A DNA stretch of 64,000 nt from Streptomyces achromogenes (lineage in GTDB: Bacteria > Actinomycetota > Actinomycetes > Streptomycetales > Streptomycetaceae), in NCBI RefSeq assembly GCF_030816715.1, contig NZ_JAUSYH010000001.1, forward strand, positions 620,001 to 684,000. Direction: 5' to 3'. Both the position numbers and the translations under genes were made by a program. Below the pieces are notes generated by a model. It searched no databases, had not been told where the DNA came from, and saw nothing but the letters and a program-made list of their open reading frames with translations. Of the stretch, positions 41,175 to 53,344 are shown one piece after another; position 1 is the stretch's first letter, and every line of letters starts with the position of its first letter.

Positions 41175-41621
41175 ATGGCAGCCGAACCGCGGGGTAATGA
41201 CGCATTGTCCTCCTGGGCGATTCCGGGCCGTACGGTCCGCTTCACGGGTGAACCGCAGGACGTGACGGGTGCGCGTCTGGCCACGGAGGAGTTCCTCCGG
41301 GAGCTGGCGCGGGCCTCGCCGCCCACGGCGTCGGAGTGCTGGCACGACATCGTGCTGATCGTCACGGAGCTGGCGGCCAACGCCGTCCAGTACGCGCCGG
41401 GTCCCTTCGAGGTGCAGCTGCGGCGCACGTTCGACGGGGTGCACGTCACGGTGCACGACACCAACAGCACGCCGCCGACCCCGCGGCCCTTTCATCCCGA
41501 CACCGGCGGCGGGGGCATCGGCTGGTACCTGGTGGACACGCTGTGCAGTCAGGTCAGCGTGGTGCCGAACGAGGCGGGCCGGGGTGAGGGCAAGGACGTC
41601 CACGTCTTCCTGCCCTGGTGA
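41175..41621 (+). CDS. RsbW-like anti-sigma factor / ATP-binding protein
   Basis: A 148-residue HATPase_c2 protein. The N box is DIVLIVTELAANAVQYAPG, then VHVTVHDTNSTPP (G1) and GGGGIGWYLVDTLCSQVSV (G2), ending in KDVHVFLPW. Such proteins bind SigB-type sigma factors and phosphorylate STAS antagonists on Ser. Two SigB-type sigma genes and several STAS genes in this window are possible partners. Monocistronic; convergent with a second HATPase gene 31 bases away. Confidence 0.85.
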   Translation: MAAEPRGNDALSSWAIPGRTVRFTGEPQDVTGARLATEEFLRELARASPPTASECWHDIVLIVTELAANAVQYAPGPFEVQLRRTFDGVHVTVHDTNSTPPTPRPFHPDTGGGGIGWYLVDTLCSQVSVVPNEAGRGEGKDVHVFLPW

Positions 41622-41651
41622 GGCCGCCGCCCCCGCGGGTCCCGCCGGCCG

Positions 41652-42122
41652 TCAGAGCGGCTCGCCGGCCGTGCGGACCGGCATGAACACCCTGATCGTC
41701 TTGCCGCCCGCCGGCTCCTTCTCGATGTCGACCTCTCGGGCCAGCCGGAGCACCAGCGGCCATCCGTAGCCGCCGGTGGCCCGGCCGGACGGCGGCGGGG
41801 CGGGCCCGCAGGCGCCTGACGGGACCTCGTCGCTGTGGTCGCGCACCGCCAGCCGGATCCCGTCGGGGCCGGACACCGCCTCGAACCCGGCGAGTCCGCC
41901 GCCGTGCCGCAGGGCGTTGGTCACCAGTTCGGAGACGACCAGCAGCAGGTCGATCATGTCCGTCTCGTGCGCCGGCCGCGTCGCGGGGTCCCAGCCGGCC
42001 TCCGCCACCGCCCGGGCGTGGGCCCGGGCAGCGGCGGCGGTCGTCACCGGCGCTTGCACCTGCGCCCCGTGCCGGGCCCGGGCCCGGGTCGGCCGCGCGG
42101 ACGCGAGTTCGTCCTCCCTCAC
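41652..42122 (-). CDS. ATP-binding protein, RsbW-like HATPase
   Basis: A 156-residue HATPase_c2 protein. It has LLLVVSELVTNALRHGGG (N box), IRLAVRDHSDEVPSG (G1) and GGYGWPLVLRLAREVDIEKEPAGGKTIRVFMP (G2 and end strands). It is a candidate anti-sigma kinase. The N-terminal 45 residues are Arg/Ala-rich. The GTG at 42120-42122 overlaps the stop of the PRC-barrel gene (GTGA), so the two are co-translated. Confidence 0.83.
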   Translation of the reverse strand: MREDELASARPTRARARHGAQVQAPVTTAAAARAHARAVAEAGWDPATRPAHETDMIDLLLVVSELVTNALRHGGGLAGFEAVSGPDGIRLAVRDHSDEVPSGACGPAPPPSGRATGGYGWPLVLRLAREVDIEKEPAGGKTIRVFMPVRTAGEPL

Positions 42123-42490
42123 GCGGGCGTCGTTCCCCGCGGGACCTGCCGCCGGTAGTGGTCGCCCACGGCGGTGAGGTACCCGGGGTCGGTCGTCTCG
42201 CTGTCGGTGTGGAAGCGGGGCGCCTCCTTGACCTCGTCCCCGGTGCAGGCGAGGGATATCTGCCCGGCCTCCGCGTCGACCCCGCTCACCACGCCGACCG
42301 GGACGACGGCGCTCCTGCCGAACAGCCACACCCCCGTGTCGACGACCAGGTGCCGCATGCCGTGCGGGTCCGCCTCTCGTTCCACGTGCCCGAGCGTGCC
42401 GTCGGCCGTCGTGACGGCGTAGCCGGTCAGGTCCTGTCCCTCGGCATGCCCGCTGCCCGGCGGGTACGACCAGATTGCGTCGATGGTCAC
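42119..42490 (-). CDS. PRC-barrel domain protein
   Basis: A 123-residue protein starting MTIDAIWSYPPGSGHAEGQDLTGYAV. It has a PRC-barrel strand pattern: GTLGHVEREADPHGMRHLVVDTGVWLFGRSAVVPVGVVSGVD. PRC barrels mediate protein or RNA contacts; DUF2171-like relatives are stress-induced in actinomycetes. GGGAGC upstream supports GTG 42490; the longer open frame has no site. Forms an operon with the HATPase gene and is divergent from the sigma gene. Confidence 0.78.
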   Translation of the reverse strand: MTIDAIWSYPPGSGHAEGQDLTGYAVTTADGTLGHVEREADPHGMRHLVVDTGVWLFGRSAVVPVGVVSGVDAEAGQISLACTGDEVKEAPRFHTDSETTDPGYLTAVGDHYRRQVPRGTTPA

Positions 42491-42691
42491 ACTGCTCCCT
42501 TCTCGCGTTCCCGAGCAGCGGCTACCCTGCCGTCGCGGCCGCATTCGGGGGCCTGGCGGCCGGTTGCGGAGCGTGGCGGGGGACGGCGTCGGCCGCCCCG
42601 GACGACTGTGCGGAACGTCTCGGCATGCACGGCCGGACCGGGGGCAGACGGACTCCCGTCATCGACCGCCCCGACGAACGGAGTGAACGGC

Positions 42692-43573
42692 ATGGACGCC
42701 GTGACGGCACAGGCAGCGACGGCCACGGCAGAGCGTGCGGGCGCCGGCGACCCGCACGAAGGGGTTCCGTTCATCGACATGCCGACCCGGGTGAGCCCCC
42801 GGGACGCACGGGAGCTCTCCCGCCGCTTCTTCGACCGGCTGGCCGTCGTGGAGGAAGGCACCCACGAATACCAGTACGTGCGCAACACCCTGATCGAGAT
42901 GAACCTGTCGCTCGTGCGGTACGCGGCCTCCCGCTTCCGCGGCCGGGGCGACGCGATGGAGGACATCGTCCAGGTCGGCACGATCGGACTGATCAAGGCC
43001 ATCGACCGGTTCGAACTCACCCGTGAGGTCGAGTTCACGTCCTTCGCCGTCCCGTACATCGTCGGTGAGATCAAGCGTTTCTTCCGCGACACCAGCTGGG
43101 CGGTGCACGTGCCCCGCCGCCTCCAGGAGGCCCGGGTCGAACTGGCGAAGGCCACCGAGGAGTTGCAGACGCGACTGGGCCGCATGCCCACCACGCGTGA
43201 GCTGTCGCAGCTGATGTCGCTGTCCGAGGAGGAGGTCATCGAGGCGCGCAAGGCCTCCAACTGCTACACCTCCGCCTCCCTGGACGCGGCCCTGACCTTC
43301 GACGGCGGCGTGGACGGCGAGTCGGCGCTGGCCGACTTCATCGGCGCGGAGGAGCCGGCCCTGGAGCTGGTGGAGGACTTCCACTCGCTGGCGCCGCTCA
43401 TCGCCGGACTGGACGACCGGGAACGGCGGATCATCCATCTGCGGTTCGTCGAGGAGCGCACGCAGGCGGAGATCGGCCGGGAGCTCGGCATCTCGCAGAT
43501 GCACGTGTCGCGGTTGATCAGCCGCACGGTGCACAGGCTGCGGACCGGACTGCTGGGGGCCGAGGTCGCCTGA
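42692..43573 (+). CDS. RNA polymerase sigma factor, SigB/SigF subfamily
   Basis: A 293-residue alternative sigma factor. Region 2: MEDIVQVGTIGLIKAIDRFELTREVEFTSFAVPYIVGEIKRFFRDTSWAVHVPRRLQEAR. Region 3: RMPTTRELSQLMSLSEEEVIEA. Region 4: DDRERRIIHLRFVEERTQAEIGRELGISQMHVSRLI. It is a paralogue of the sigma factor near 25 kb, with a longer N-terminus. The flanking RsbW-like genes are candidate anti-sigma partners. ATG 42692 with CGGAG upstream. Two strong hairpins end the transcript. Confidence 0.92.
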   Translation: MDAVTAQAATATAERAGAGDPHEGVPFIDMPTRVSPRDARELSRRFFDRLAVVEEGTHEYQYVRNTLIEMNLSLVRYAASRFRGRGDAMEDIVQVGTIGLIKAIDRFELTREVEFTSFAVPYIVGEIKRFFRDTSWAVHVPRRLQEARVELAKATEELQTRLGRMPTTRELSQLMSLSEEEVIEARKASNCYTSASLDAALTFDGGVDGESALADFIGAEEPALELVEDFHSLAPLIAGLDDRERRIIHLRFVEERTQAEIGRELGISQMHVSRLISRTVHRLRTGLLGAEVA

Positions 43574-43600
43574 GTCGGACCCGGTGGAGCCGGGTCCGAC
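43574..43600 (+). terminator. first of two tandem terminators after the sigma gene
   Basis: A perfect 11-bp stem (43574-43584 with 43590-43600) and 5-base loop starting directly after the TGA. Confidence 0.8.
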
Positions 43601-43610
43601 ACACCGGGAT

Positions 43611-43642
43611 CACCCGGGACGGCAGGGTCGCCGTCCCGGGTG
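43611..43642 (+). terminator. second tandem terminator after the sigma gene
   Basis: A perfect 13-bp stem (43611-43623 with 43630-43642) and 6-base loop, ten bases after the first hairpin. Together they insulate the sigma gene from the hybrid-kinase gene. Confidence 0.8.
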
Positions 43643-43730
43643 AAACTGTGTCGGGTACCCGCCTTTCCGTCATGTATGCATGGTGTGCGTCTTCGGGAAT
43701 TCCTGTGTGCACGACGTGACATGAGGCTTT

Positions 43731-43754
43731 GTTTCCGCCCGCTTCCGTGGGTTA
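43731..43754 (+). promoter_or_regulatory. candidate SigB-type promoter of the poly-HAMP kinase gene
   Basis: GTTT, a 14-base spacer and GGGTTA fit the Streptomyces SigB-type pattern GNNT-N14-16-GGGTAY except at the end of the -10. It lies about 137 bp before the ATG, beyond the tandem terminators, in a 317-bp intergenic region that otherwise holds nothing recognisable. Confidence 0.5.
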
Positions 43755-43890
43755 GCCTGCGGCGGATTTCTCTCATCGCACACTTCCGTGAACTGCGGAA
43801 ACACAGGCGCGACATGCGGGGCCGTCCACCCGGGCGACCCGGTTCCGAGTCCCCGCCCGGGGGCTCCTGGGGAGCGGAACGAGGGTACGC

Positions 43891-48168
<4,278 letters not shown>

Positions 48169-48222
48169 GGACGTCCTGCCCCACCCGCGCCCAGGCGTTC
48201 CCAGCCGAGGAGTCCGTACACC

Positions 48223-50712
48223 GTGACCATTCCCGCCCAGCCGACAGAACCCGGCGACGCCCGGTCCCTGCCCGTACCGGCCGCCGCGCCGGGGGGCCCC
48301 GCCCCGCAGGCCGGGAACCGGCTCGTGTCCGAGGAGGACGCGGGCCCGCCGGAGGCGGACGCGCGGGCGGAGGGCGGCCCGCCCTCGCCGGTGGGGCGAC
48401 TCGCCGCCACCGTGGACCGGCTGCGCCGGGAGGTGCGGGCGGCTCAGGCCGAGGCGGACGGGCGGGCCCTGGTCGAACTCGCCAAGGGCATCCTCGTGGA
48501 GCGCCTCGGCTGCGGACCGGCCGAGGCGGCGCAGCAGCTGTCCGATCTCGCCGAGCAGGCCGGGACGACTCCGCTGGAGTTCGCGGTGGACGTCATCAAC
48601 CAGGCGGCCAAGGACCGGGTGTCCGAGGTCACCGAGGCCTTCCTGGCCGCCGTCACGGAAACGGAGGACGCTGCGCAGCGGTCGGCCGCCGTGCGGCTGC
48701 GGGCCGCGGAGAGCGGAGCGCTGGCGGCGGCCCACGACACCCAGGCGGTCGCCGACTCCCTGCTCCAGCACGCGCTGGAGCCGCTGGGCGCGGTGGCGGT
48801 GGCGATCTGGGCGGTGGGCTCCGACGGCTCGCTGACGCTGGCGGGCAGCGCCGGGTTCTCCCCGGGCGAGGCCGACCGCTGGCGGTATGTGCCGCCGGAC
48901 GTGGCGACCGTGGCCCGGCACGCGCTCGCCGAGGGGTCGGCCCAGTGGATCGGGTCGCTCGGCGGGACCGGGCTGCCCACGGTGGGTCGTCAGCTGCACC
49001 CCGGCGGAGGGCGGGTCGCGGTGCCCGCCGCGACCGCCGGACGCGTCCACGGGATTCTGGAGATCGCCTGGCCGGCCCCGCTGCCCCCGCAGCCGCCCCA
49101 GGTGATGCGCCAGGTGGAGGCGCTGGCGGAGCTGTGCGCGCACACGCTCCAGTCGTACGTGCACGTGGGCGGTCCCGGCCGGCAGCCGGTCGTGCTGCCG
49201 GACGCGTCGGAGCTGATGGACCTGACGGACGGGCTGCACGACCCAGCCCTGGTCCTGGTGCCGCACGTCGACGCCGGGGGCAAGCTCCTCGACTTCCGCA
49301 TCCAGCACGTCAACGACCGCTTTCTCGACCCGGCGGGGCGGCCCCGGGCGGTGATCAACGGCGCGCTGCTGCTGGAGGCCTATCCGATGGCCGCCGGCGG
49401 CGGTGACCTCTTCCAGCGCATCGAGCGCGTGCACGCCACGGGCGAGCCGTTCCGGGCCCGCCGGATGAGTCTGACCGCGCTGGTCGGCGAGGTGCCGCTG
49501 GCGGCCGTCGCGGACCTCAGCATCAGCCGGCACGGCGCGTGCGTGCTGCTGATCTGGCGGATCGAGGACGAGGCGGCGCGGCTGGCGAGTCTGTTGCAGA
49601 ACGCCCAGCGCCTCGGCCGCATCGGCGGTTTCGAGGAGGACCTGCTCACCGGCGAGACCACCTGGAACGGGCAGCTGTTCGCCCTGTACGGGCGGCCCCT
49701 GACGAGCCCTCCGGTACGGCTGGAGGAACTGTCGGCGCACACGCACCCCGACGACGCGGTGATCGTCGGCCGTCTGCTGCGCACGCTGCTGCACCGCCGC
49801 CGTCCGGCCTCCGCCGCCTTCCGGCTGCAACGGCCGGACGGGGTGACCCGGCACATGCGGATCGTCGCCGAGCCGGTGCTGGACACCGACGGCCGGCTGG
49901 TCGCCGTCCGTGGGGCCTACCAGGACATCTCGTCGCAGCACTGGACGGAGGTGGCGCTGGCCGCCACCCGCGACCAGCTGGCGCAGACCGAGCAGCACGC
50001 CAGCGAGCGCAGCAGGCTGGCCCTCCAGCTCCAGCACGCCATCATGCCGCCCACCCGGGCCCCGCTGGAGGCCCCCGGCCTCCAGGTGGCCGTCCGCTAC
50101 CGGCCGGCCGAGGAGGAGCACCTGGTGGGAGGCGACTGGTACGACGCCGTCGTGCTGCCCTCCGGCCTGGTGATGCTGTGCGTGGGCGACGTGGCCGGGC
50201 ACGGCATCGAGGCGGCCACCAGCATGGTGGTGCTGCGCAACGCGCTGCGCGGGCTGGCGGTGACCGGGGCGGGGCCGGGGCAGCTGCTGTCGTGGCTCAA
50301 CATCGTCGCCCACCATCTGACGGGCTCGATCACGGCCACGGCGGTGTGCGGTCTGTACGACCCCGCCCGGCACACCCTGCGCTGGGCCAGGGCGGGGCAT
50401 CTGCCGCCGGTGCTGGTGCGGGAGACCCAGGCGGCGCCGCTTCCCCTGCTGAGGGGGATGCTGCTGGGCGCCGTGCCGGAGACGGTGTACGAGGAGGAGG
50501 AGGTCCAGCTGGCCGTGGACGACACCCTGCTGATGTACACCGACGGTCTCATCGAGCGGCGCGACCGGTCCGTGGAGGAGTCGCTGACGCAGCTGCTGGT
50601 CCAGGCCCGCACGGTGCCGCCGACCCTCGACCAGCAGCTGGACCGGCTGCTCACCTACAGCAGGTCCGACACGGACGACGACACCTGCATCGTGGGCATC
50701 CGCCTGCGGTAG
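48223..50712 (+). CDS. ANTAR-GAF-PAS-SpoIIE phosphatase
   Basis: An 829-residue cytoplasmic regulator. Domains: disordered N-terminus, an ANTAR-like helix bundle (~78-130; LVELAKGILVERLGCGPAEAAQQL), a GAF (~165-305), a PAS pair (~320-440 and ~455-580), and a PP2C/SpoIIE phosphatase (~600-829). The phosphatase has LVGGDWYDAVVL and VGDVAGHGIEAATSM. It would dephosphorylate STAS antagonists, for example the one encoded next. An ANTAR domain on a phosphatase suggests an extra RNA-linked output. GTG 48223 lies 54 bases after the hybrid kinase stop, probably on the same transcript. Confidence 0.85.
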   Translation: MTIPAQPTEPGDARSLPVPAAAPGGPAPQAGNRLVSEEDAGPPEADARAEGGPPSPVGRLAATVDRLRREVRAAQAEADGRALVELAKGILVERLGCGPAEAAQQLSDLAEQAGTTPLEFAVDVINQAAKDRVSEVTEAFLAAVTETEDAAQRSAAVRLRAAESGALAAAHDTQAVADSLLQHALEPLGAVAVAIWAVGSDGSLTLAGSAGFSPGEADRWRYVPPDVATVARHALAEGSAQWIGSLGGTGLPTVGRQLHPGGGRVAVPAATAGRVHGILEIAWPAPLPPQPPQVMRQVEALAELCAHTLQSYVHVGGPGRQPVVLPDASELMDLTDGLHDPALVLVPHVDAGGKLLDFRIQHVNDRFLDPAGRPRAVINGALLLEAYPMAAGGGDLFQRIERVHATGEPFRARRMSLTALVGEVPLAAVADLSISRHGACVLLIWRIEDEAARLASLLQNAQRLGRIGGFEEDLLTGETTWNGQLFALYGRPLTSPPVRLEELSAHTHPDDAVIVGRLLRTLLHRRRPASAAFRLQRPDGVTRHMRIVAEPVLDTDGRLVAVRGAYQDISSQHWTEVALAATRDQLAQTEQHASERSRLALQLQHAIMPPTRAPLEAPGLQVAVRYRPAEEEHLVGGDWYDAVVLPSGLVMLCVGDVAGHGIEAATSMVVLRNALRGLAVTGAGPGQLLSWLNIVAHHLTGSITATAVCGLYDPARHTLRWARAGHLPPVLVRETQAAPLPLLRGMLLGAVPETVYEEEEVQLAVDDTLLMYTDGLIERRDRSVEESLTQLLVQARTVPPTLDQQLDRLLTYSRSDTDDDTCIVGIRLR

Positions 50713-50743
50713 GGCGCCCGCGGTGGCGGCCGGGCGGGGTGAT

Positions 50744-50768
50744 GCATGAGGTCGGGGTTCGGGGGTAT
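50744..50768 (+). promoter_or_regulatory. candidate SigB-type promoter of the STAS antagonist gene
   Basis: GCAT, a 15-base spacer and GGGTAT match the Streptomyces SigB-type consensus GNNT-N14-16-GGGTAY with no mismatch. About 160 bp upstream of the STAS start. Confidence 0.6.
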
Positions 50769-50930
50769 CCGGCTGTGCGCACCGACAGGCCGGGGATCCG
50801 CGGGTGGAAAGGGGCAGGACAGGACGATGGGGAACATTCCCGCGCGCCCGCCCGCACCGGCCCACCGCCCCGGCGCATCGAAGTCGCCCGCCGGGGTAGA
50901 CGCCCCGACCGCCAGCTTTCGGAGGAACAC

Positions 50931-51320
50931 GTGTCCATCGCCCAGAACCCCCTGTCCGTCGAGGTCACGCTGCCTCGTGAGGACGTCGCCCTGGTCACGG
51001 TGGAGGGCCACCTGGATCTCGACACCGCCACCGAGTTCCAGGCCCATCTGGCCAACCAGCTCCATCACGGGCGACGGCACTTCCTCATCGACCTCTCCGA
51101 GGTCCCGTTCATGGACTCGTCCGGGATGAACATCATCCTGCGGGTCTACCAGGAGGCCCGGAACCTGCCGGGCAGCGTGCACGTGATCAATCCGAGGCCG
51201 GCCGTGCGCCGTGTGCTGGAGCTGACCGGGGTCAGCATCACGGTGCCCATATCGGAGAAGGCGGACGAGGCCCTGGAGCTCATCGACCGTCAGCGGGCCC
51301 CGGAGACCCCGGGGGACTGA
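50931..51320 (+). CDS. STAS anti-sigma factor antagonist (RsbV/BldG-like)
   Basis: A 129-residue STAS protein. The strand VALVTVEGHLDLDTATEFQAHL is followed by FLIDLSEVPFMDSSGMNIIL, in which the DSSG serine is the expected phosphorylation site. When dephosphorylated by a PP2C, such proteins sequester an RsbW-like kinase and free the sigma factor. GGAGGA precedes GTG 50931. The gene has its own SigB-type promoter, implying positive feedback. Confidence 0.9.
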   Translation: MSIAQNPLSVEVTLPREDVALVTVEGHLDLDTATEFQAHLANQLHHGRRHFLIDLSEVPFMDSSGMNIILRVYQEARNLPGSVHVINPRPAVRRVLELTGVSITVPISEKADEALELIDRQRAPETPGD

Positions 51321-51400
51321 CGGCCGTCGTCGGCGGGCGGGCGGGCGGGCTCGGCCTGCGCGGCGCCTCGGGAAAAACGCAGGTGCGGACGACTGTGTCC

Positions 51401-51424
51401 GACAGTTGTCATTTGACAACTGTC
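51401..51424. promoter_or_regulatory. AT-rich inverted repeat resembling a MarR operator
   Basis: Two exact 11-bp arms (GACAGTTGTCA and its complement) are separated by TT. The TTGTCA-N2-TGACAA core is typical of MarR sites. It lies between convergent genes, 3' of the marR gene, so its role is open: it could be an operator of a lost gene, or a short terminator hairpin. Confidence 0.5.
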
Positions 51425-51509
51425 CGCGCGAGGCAACAGAGTGAGCGAGACAGATGCGGGAGGGATCACCGATGTGCCTGTGGGCGCACCCGAGCACGCG
51501 GGGACACCG

Positions 51510-51983
51510 TCAGGCGGTACGGGCGTCAGCGGCGTCGGAGTCGTGGATCTGCGAGGCCGCGGCCGCGCAGAACGCCTCCAGCCCCCTCAGCAGCGCGGTG
51601 CGCTGCACCGCCGGCATCTGTTCCAGCACCCCCTTCAGCGCCGCCTCCCGGCGCGACCTGAGGTCGGCGAGGAAGGCGCGCCCGCGACGGCTCAGGCCCA
51701 GCTCCAGCTCCCGGCGGCTGCCGGCGGCGGCCCGGCGTTCGACGAAGCCGACGGCCTGCAGCCGGTCGCACAGGCGGCTGGTGGACGGCGGTGTGGACCC
51801 GAGGGAGTCGGCGAGCGTGCGCAGGTTGATCCCTTCGTGGTGCTCCAGGATGAACATCACACGCAGCTGGGACGCGGAGACCGGTGCCGTGGAGGCGCGG
51901 CCCCACAGGACTTCCAGCAGCTCGGACGCCTGTGAGGTCACACGCGCCACCTGGTGGGGCTGCGGACGCGAGGAGGAGGACAT
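51510..51983 (-). CDS. MarR-family regulator, left flank of the stressosome operon
   Basis: A 157-residue winged-helix protein. HTH: LRTLADSLGSTPPSTSRLCDRLQAVGFVERR, with the wing AAAGSRRELELGLSRRG and a C-terminal dimer helix. It is clearly related to the MarR at 57997-58509 (shared SRLCDRL and SRREL/SRREV wing). It is divergent from the PP2C gene that opens the stressosome operon, so it is a likely regulator of that operon. Start ATG 51983; a GTG three bases upstream is possible. Confidence 0.87.
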   Translation of the reverse strand: MSSSSRPQPHQVARVTSQASELLEVLWGRASTAPVSASQLRVMFILEHHEGINLRTLADSLGSTPPSTSRLCDRLQAVGFVERRAAAGSRRELELGLSRRGRAFLADLRSRREAALKGVLEQMPAVQRTALLRGLEAFCAAAASQIHDSDAADARTA

Positions 51984-52058
51984 CACGGTGACACTCTCGC
52001 AGGGATCGAGGCGACTGTCAGCCCGCACCCGACGCGGGGCGACGACGGGACCGGCCGC

Positions 52059-53339
52059 GTGAACAGACTCGTCGCCGCCGGACGCGCCCTGCGCTCCGCG
52101 GCACCGCATCGGCTGCCCGACGCGCTGCGCGAGGTGCTGCGCGGCCACTACGCGGCGGAAGCGGTCGAACTCCGGCTGGCCGACTACGGACTGACGGTGC
52201 TGCTGCCCGTGCCGTTCGGCGGCGCGGGGGGCACGGGCGACCCGGCGCCGGCCGCCGTCCACGGCAGCGCGCCCGGCCGCGCCTTCGGCGCCCAGGAACC
52301 GCACCTCGAGGAACTCGGCGACGGACTCGTCCTCGCGCACCTGCCCGTGACCGTGCGCGGCGACCGGCTGGGCGTCCTGTCGGTCACGCTGCCCGGGACC
52401 CAGGCCCGGGAGCGGCTCACCGAGCTCGCCGAGGTGGCGCAGCTGCTGGGGCACGAGATCGTCGTCGCCGAGCGCGACACCGACGCCTACCGGCGTGCGC
52501 GCCGCAAGGACCGGCTGACGCTGGCGGCCGAGATCCAGTGGGAGTTGCTCCCGGCCCGGTCCTGTGCCCGGGACGAGTACGCGCTGGGCGCCCAACTGCA
52601 GCCCGCCTACGCCGTGTTCGGCGACAACTTCGACTGGGCGGCCGACGACGACCGTCTGACGGTGTGCGTCACCGACGGGATGGGCGAGGGCATCGAGGCG
52701 TCGCTGCTGACCAGCCTCGGCATCAACGCGCTGCGCAACGCGCGCCGGGCCGGTGTCCCGATCGCGGACCAGGCGGCCCTGGCGGACCAGGCGATCCACG
52801 CCCACTACGGGGGCGAGGCCCATCTGTCGGTGCTCCTGGTGGACATCGAGCTGTCCACCGGGCGCATGCGGGTCGTCGACGCGGGTTCGCCGCACCTGCT
52901 GCTGGTGCGCGACCGGGCGCTGACCCGGGTCGACCTGGACGCGCAGCTTCCGCTGGGCATGTTCGAGGAGACCGACTACGTGGCCCAGGAGCTCACCCTG
53001 CTGCCCGGTGACCGGCTGCTCTTCGTCAGCGACGGGGTGCACGCGGTCGTCGCACCGGGCGGCGAGGCGTACGGCGAGCACGCGCTCGCCCGGGCGGTGG
53101 CGTCGGCGGCGCTGCTGCCGGCCGCGGACGTGCCGGGCGCGGTGCTGCGTGCGCTGGCCGGCCACCGGGGCAGACCCGAGCCGGACGACGACGCGCTGGT
53201 CGTGTGTCTCGACTGGTTCGGGCAGCCGTCCCCGTCGTCGTCCGGCCGTCCCGGCTCACGGCTGTCGCCCGGCGAGGGGCACGGCACGGTCCCCTCGCCA
53301 CCGCCGGGGCCGCAGCGGCACGACGCGGACGAGGAGTGA
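52059..53339 (+). CDS. GAF-like/PP2C SpoIIE phosphatase opening the stressosome operon
   Basis: A 426-residue protein. The N-terminal ~150 residues form a GAF-like sensor (VELRLADYGLTVLLPVPF ... LGVLSVTLPG). The rest is a SpoIIE phosphatase: RLTLAAEIQWELLPA linker, FGDNFDWAADDDRLTVCVTDGMGEGIEASLL metal site, and GDRLLFVSDGVHAV. FDW replaces the usual GGDWYD, so the first metal aspartate is kept. It likely dephosphorylates RsbS/RsbR or STAS antagonists. The long acidic Pro-rich tail ends six bases before the rsbR start. GTG 52059 has only a weak ribosome site. Confidence 0.83.
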   Translation: MNRLVAAGRALRSAAPHRLPDALREVLRGHYAAEAVELRLADYGLTVLLPVPFGGAGGTGDPAPAAVHGSAPGRAFGAQEPHLEELGDGLVLAHLPVTVRGDRLGVLSVTLPGTQARERLTELAEVAQLLGHEIVVAERDTDAYRRARRKDRLTLAAEIQWELLPARSCARDEYALGAQLQPAYAVFGDNFDWAADDDRLTVCVTDGMGEGIEASLLTSLGINALRNARRAGVPIADQAALADQAIHAHYGGEAHLSVLLVDIELSTGRMRVVDAGSPHLLLVRDRALTRVDLDAQLPLGMFEETDYVAQELTLLPGDRLLFVSDGVHAVVAPGGEAYGEHALARAVASAALLPAADVPGAVLRALAGHRGRPEPDDDALVVCLDWFGQPSPSSSGRPGSRLSPGEGHGTVPSPPPGPQRHDADEE

Positions 53340-53344
53340 GAGAG

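Noticed and set aside
43883..43888. GGGTAC just before the hybrid kinase start as a SigB-type -10
   Set aside because: No GNNT at 14-16 bp spacing, and it lies too close to the ATG and its ribosome site.
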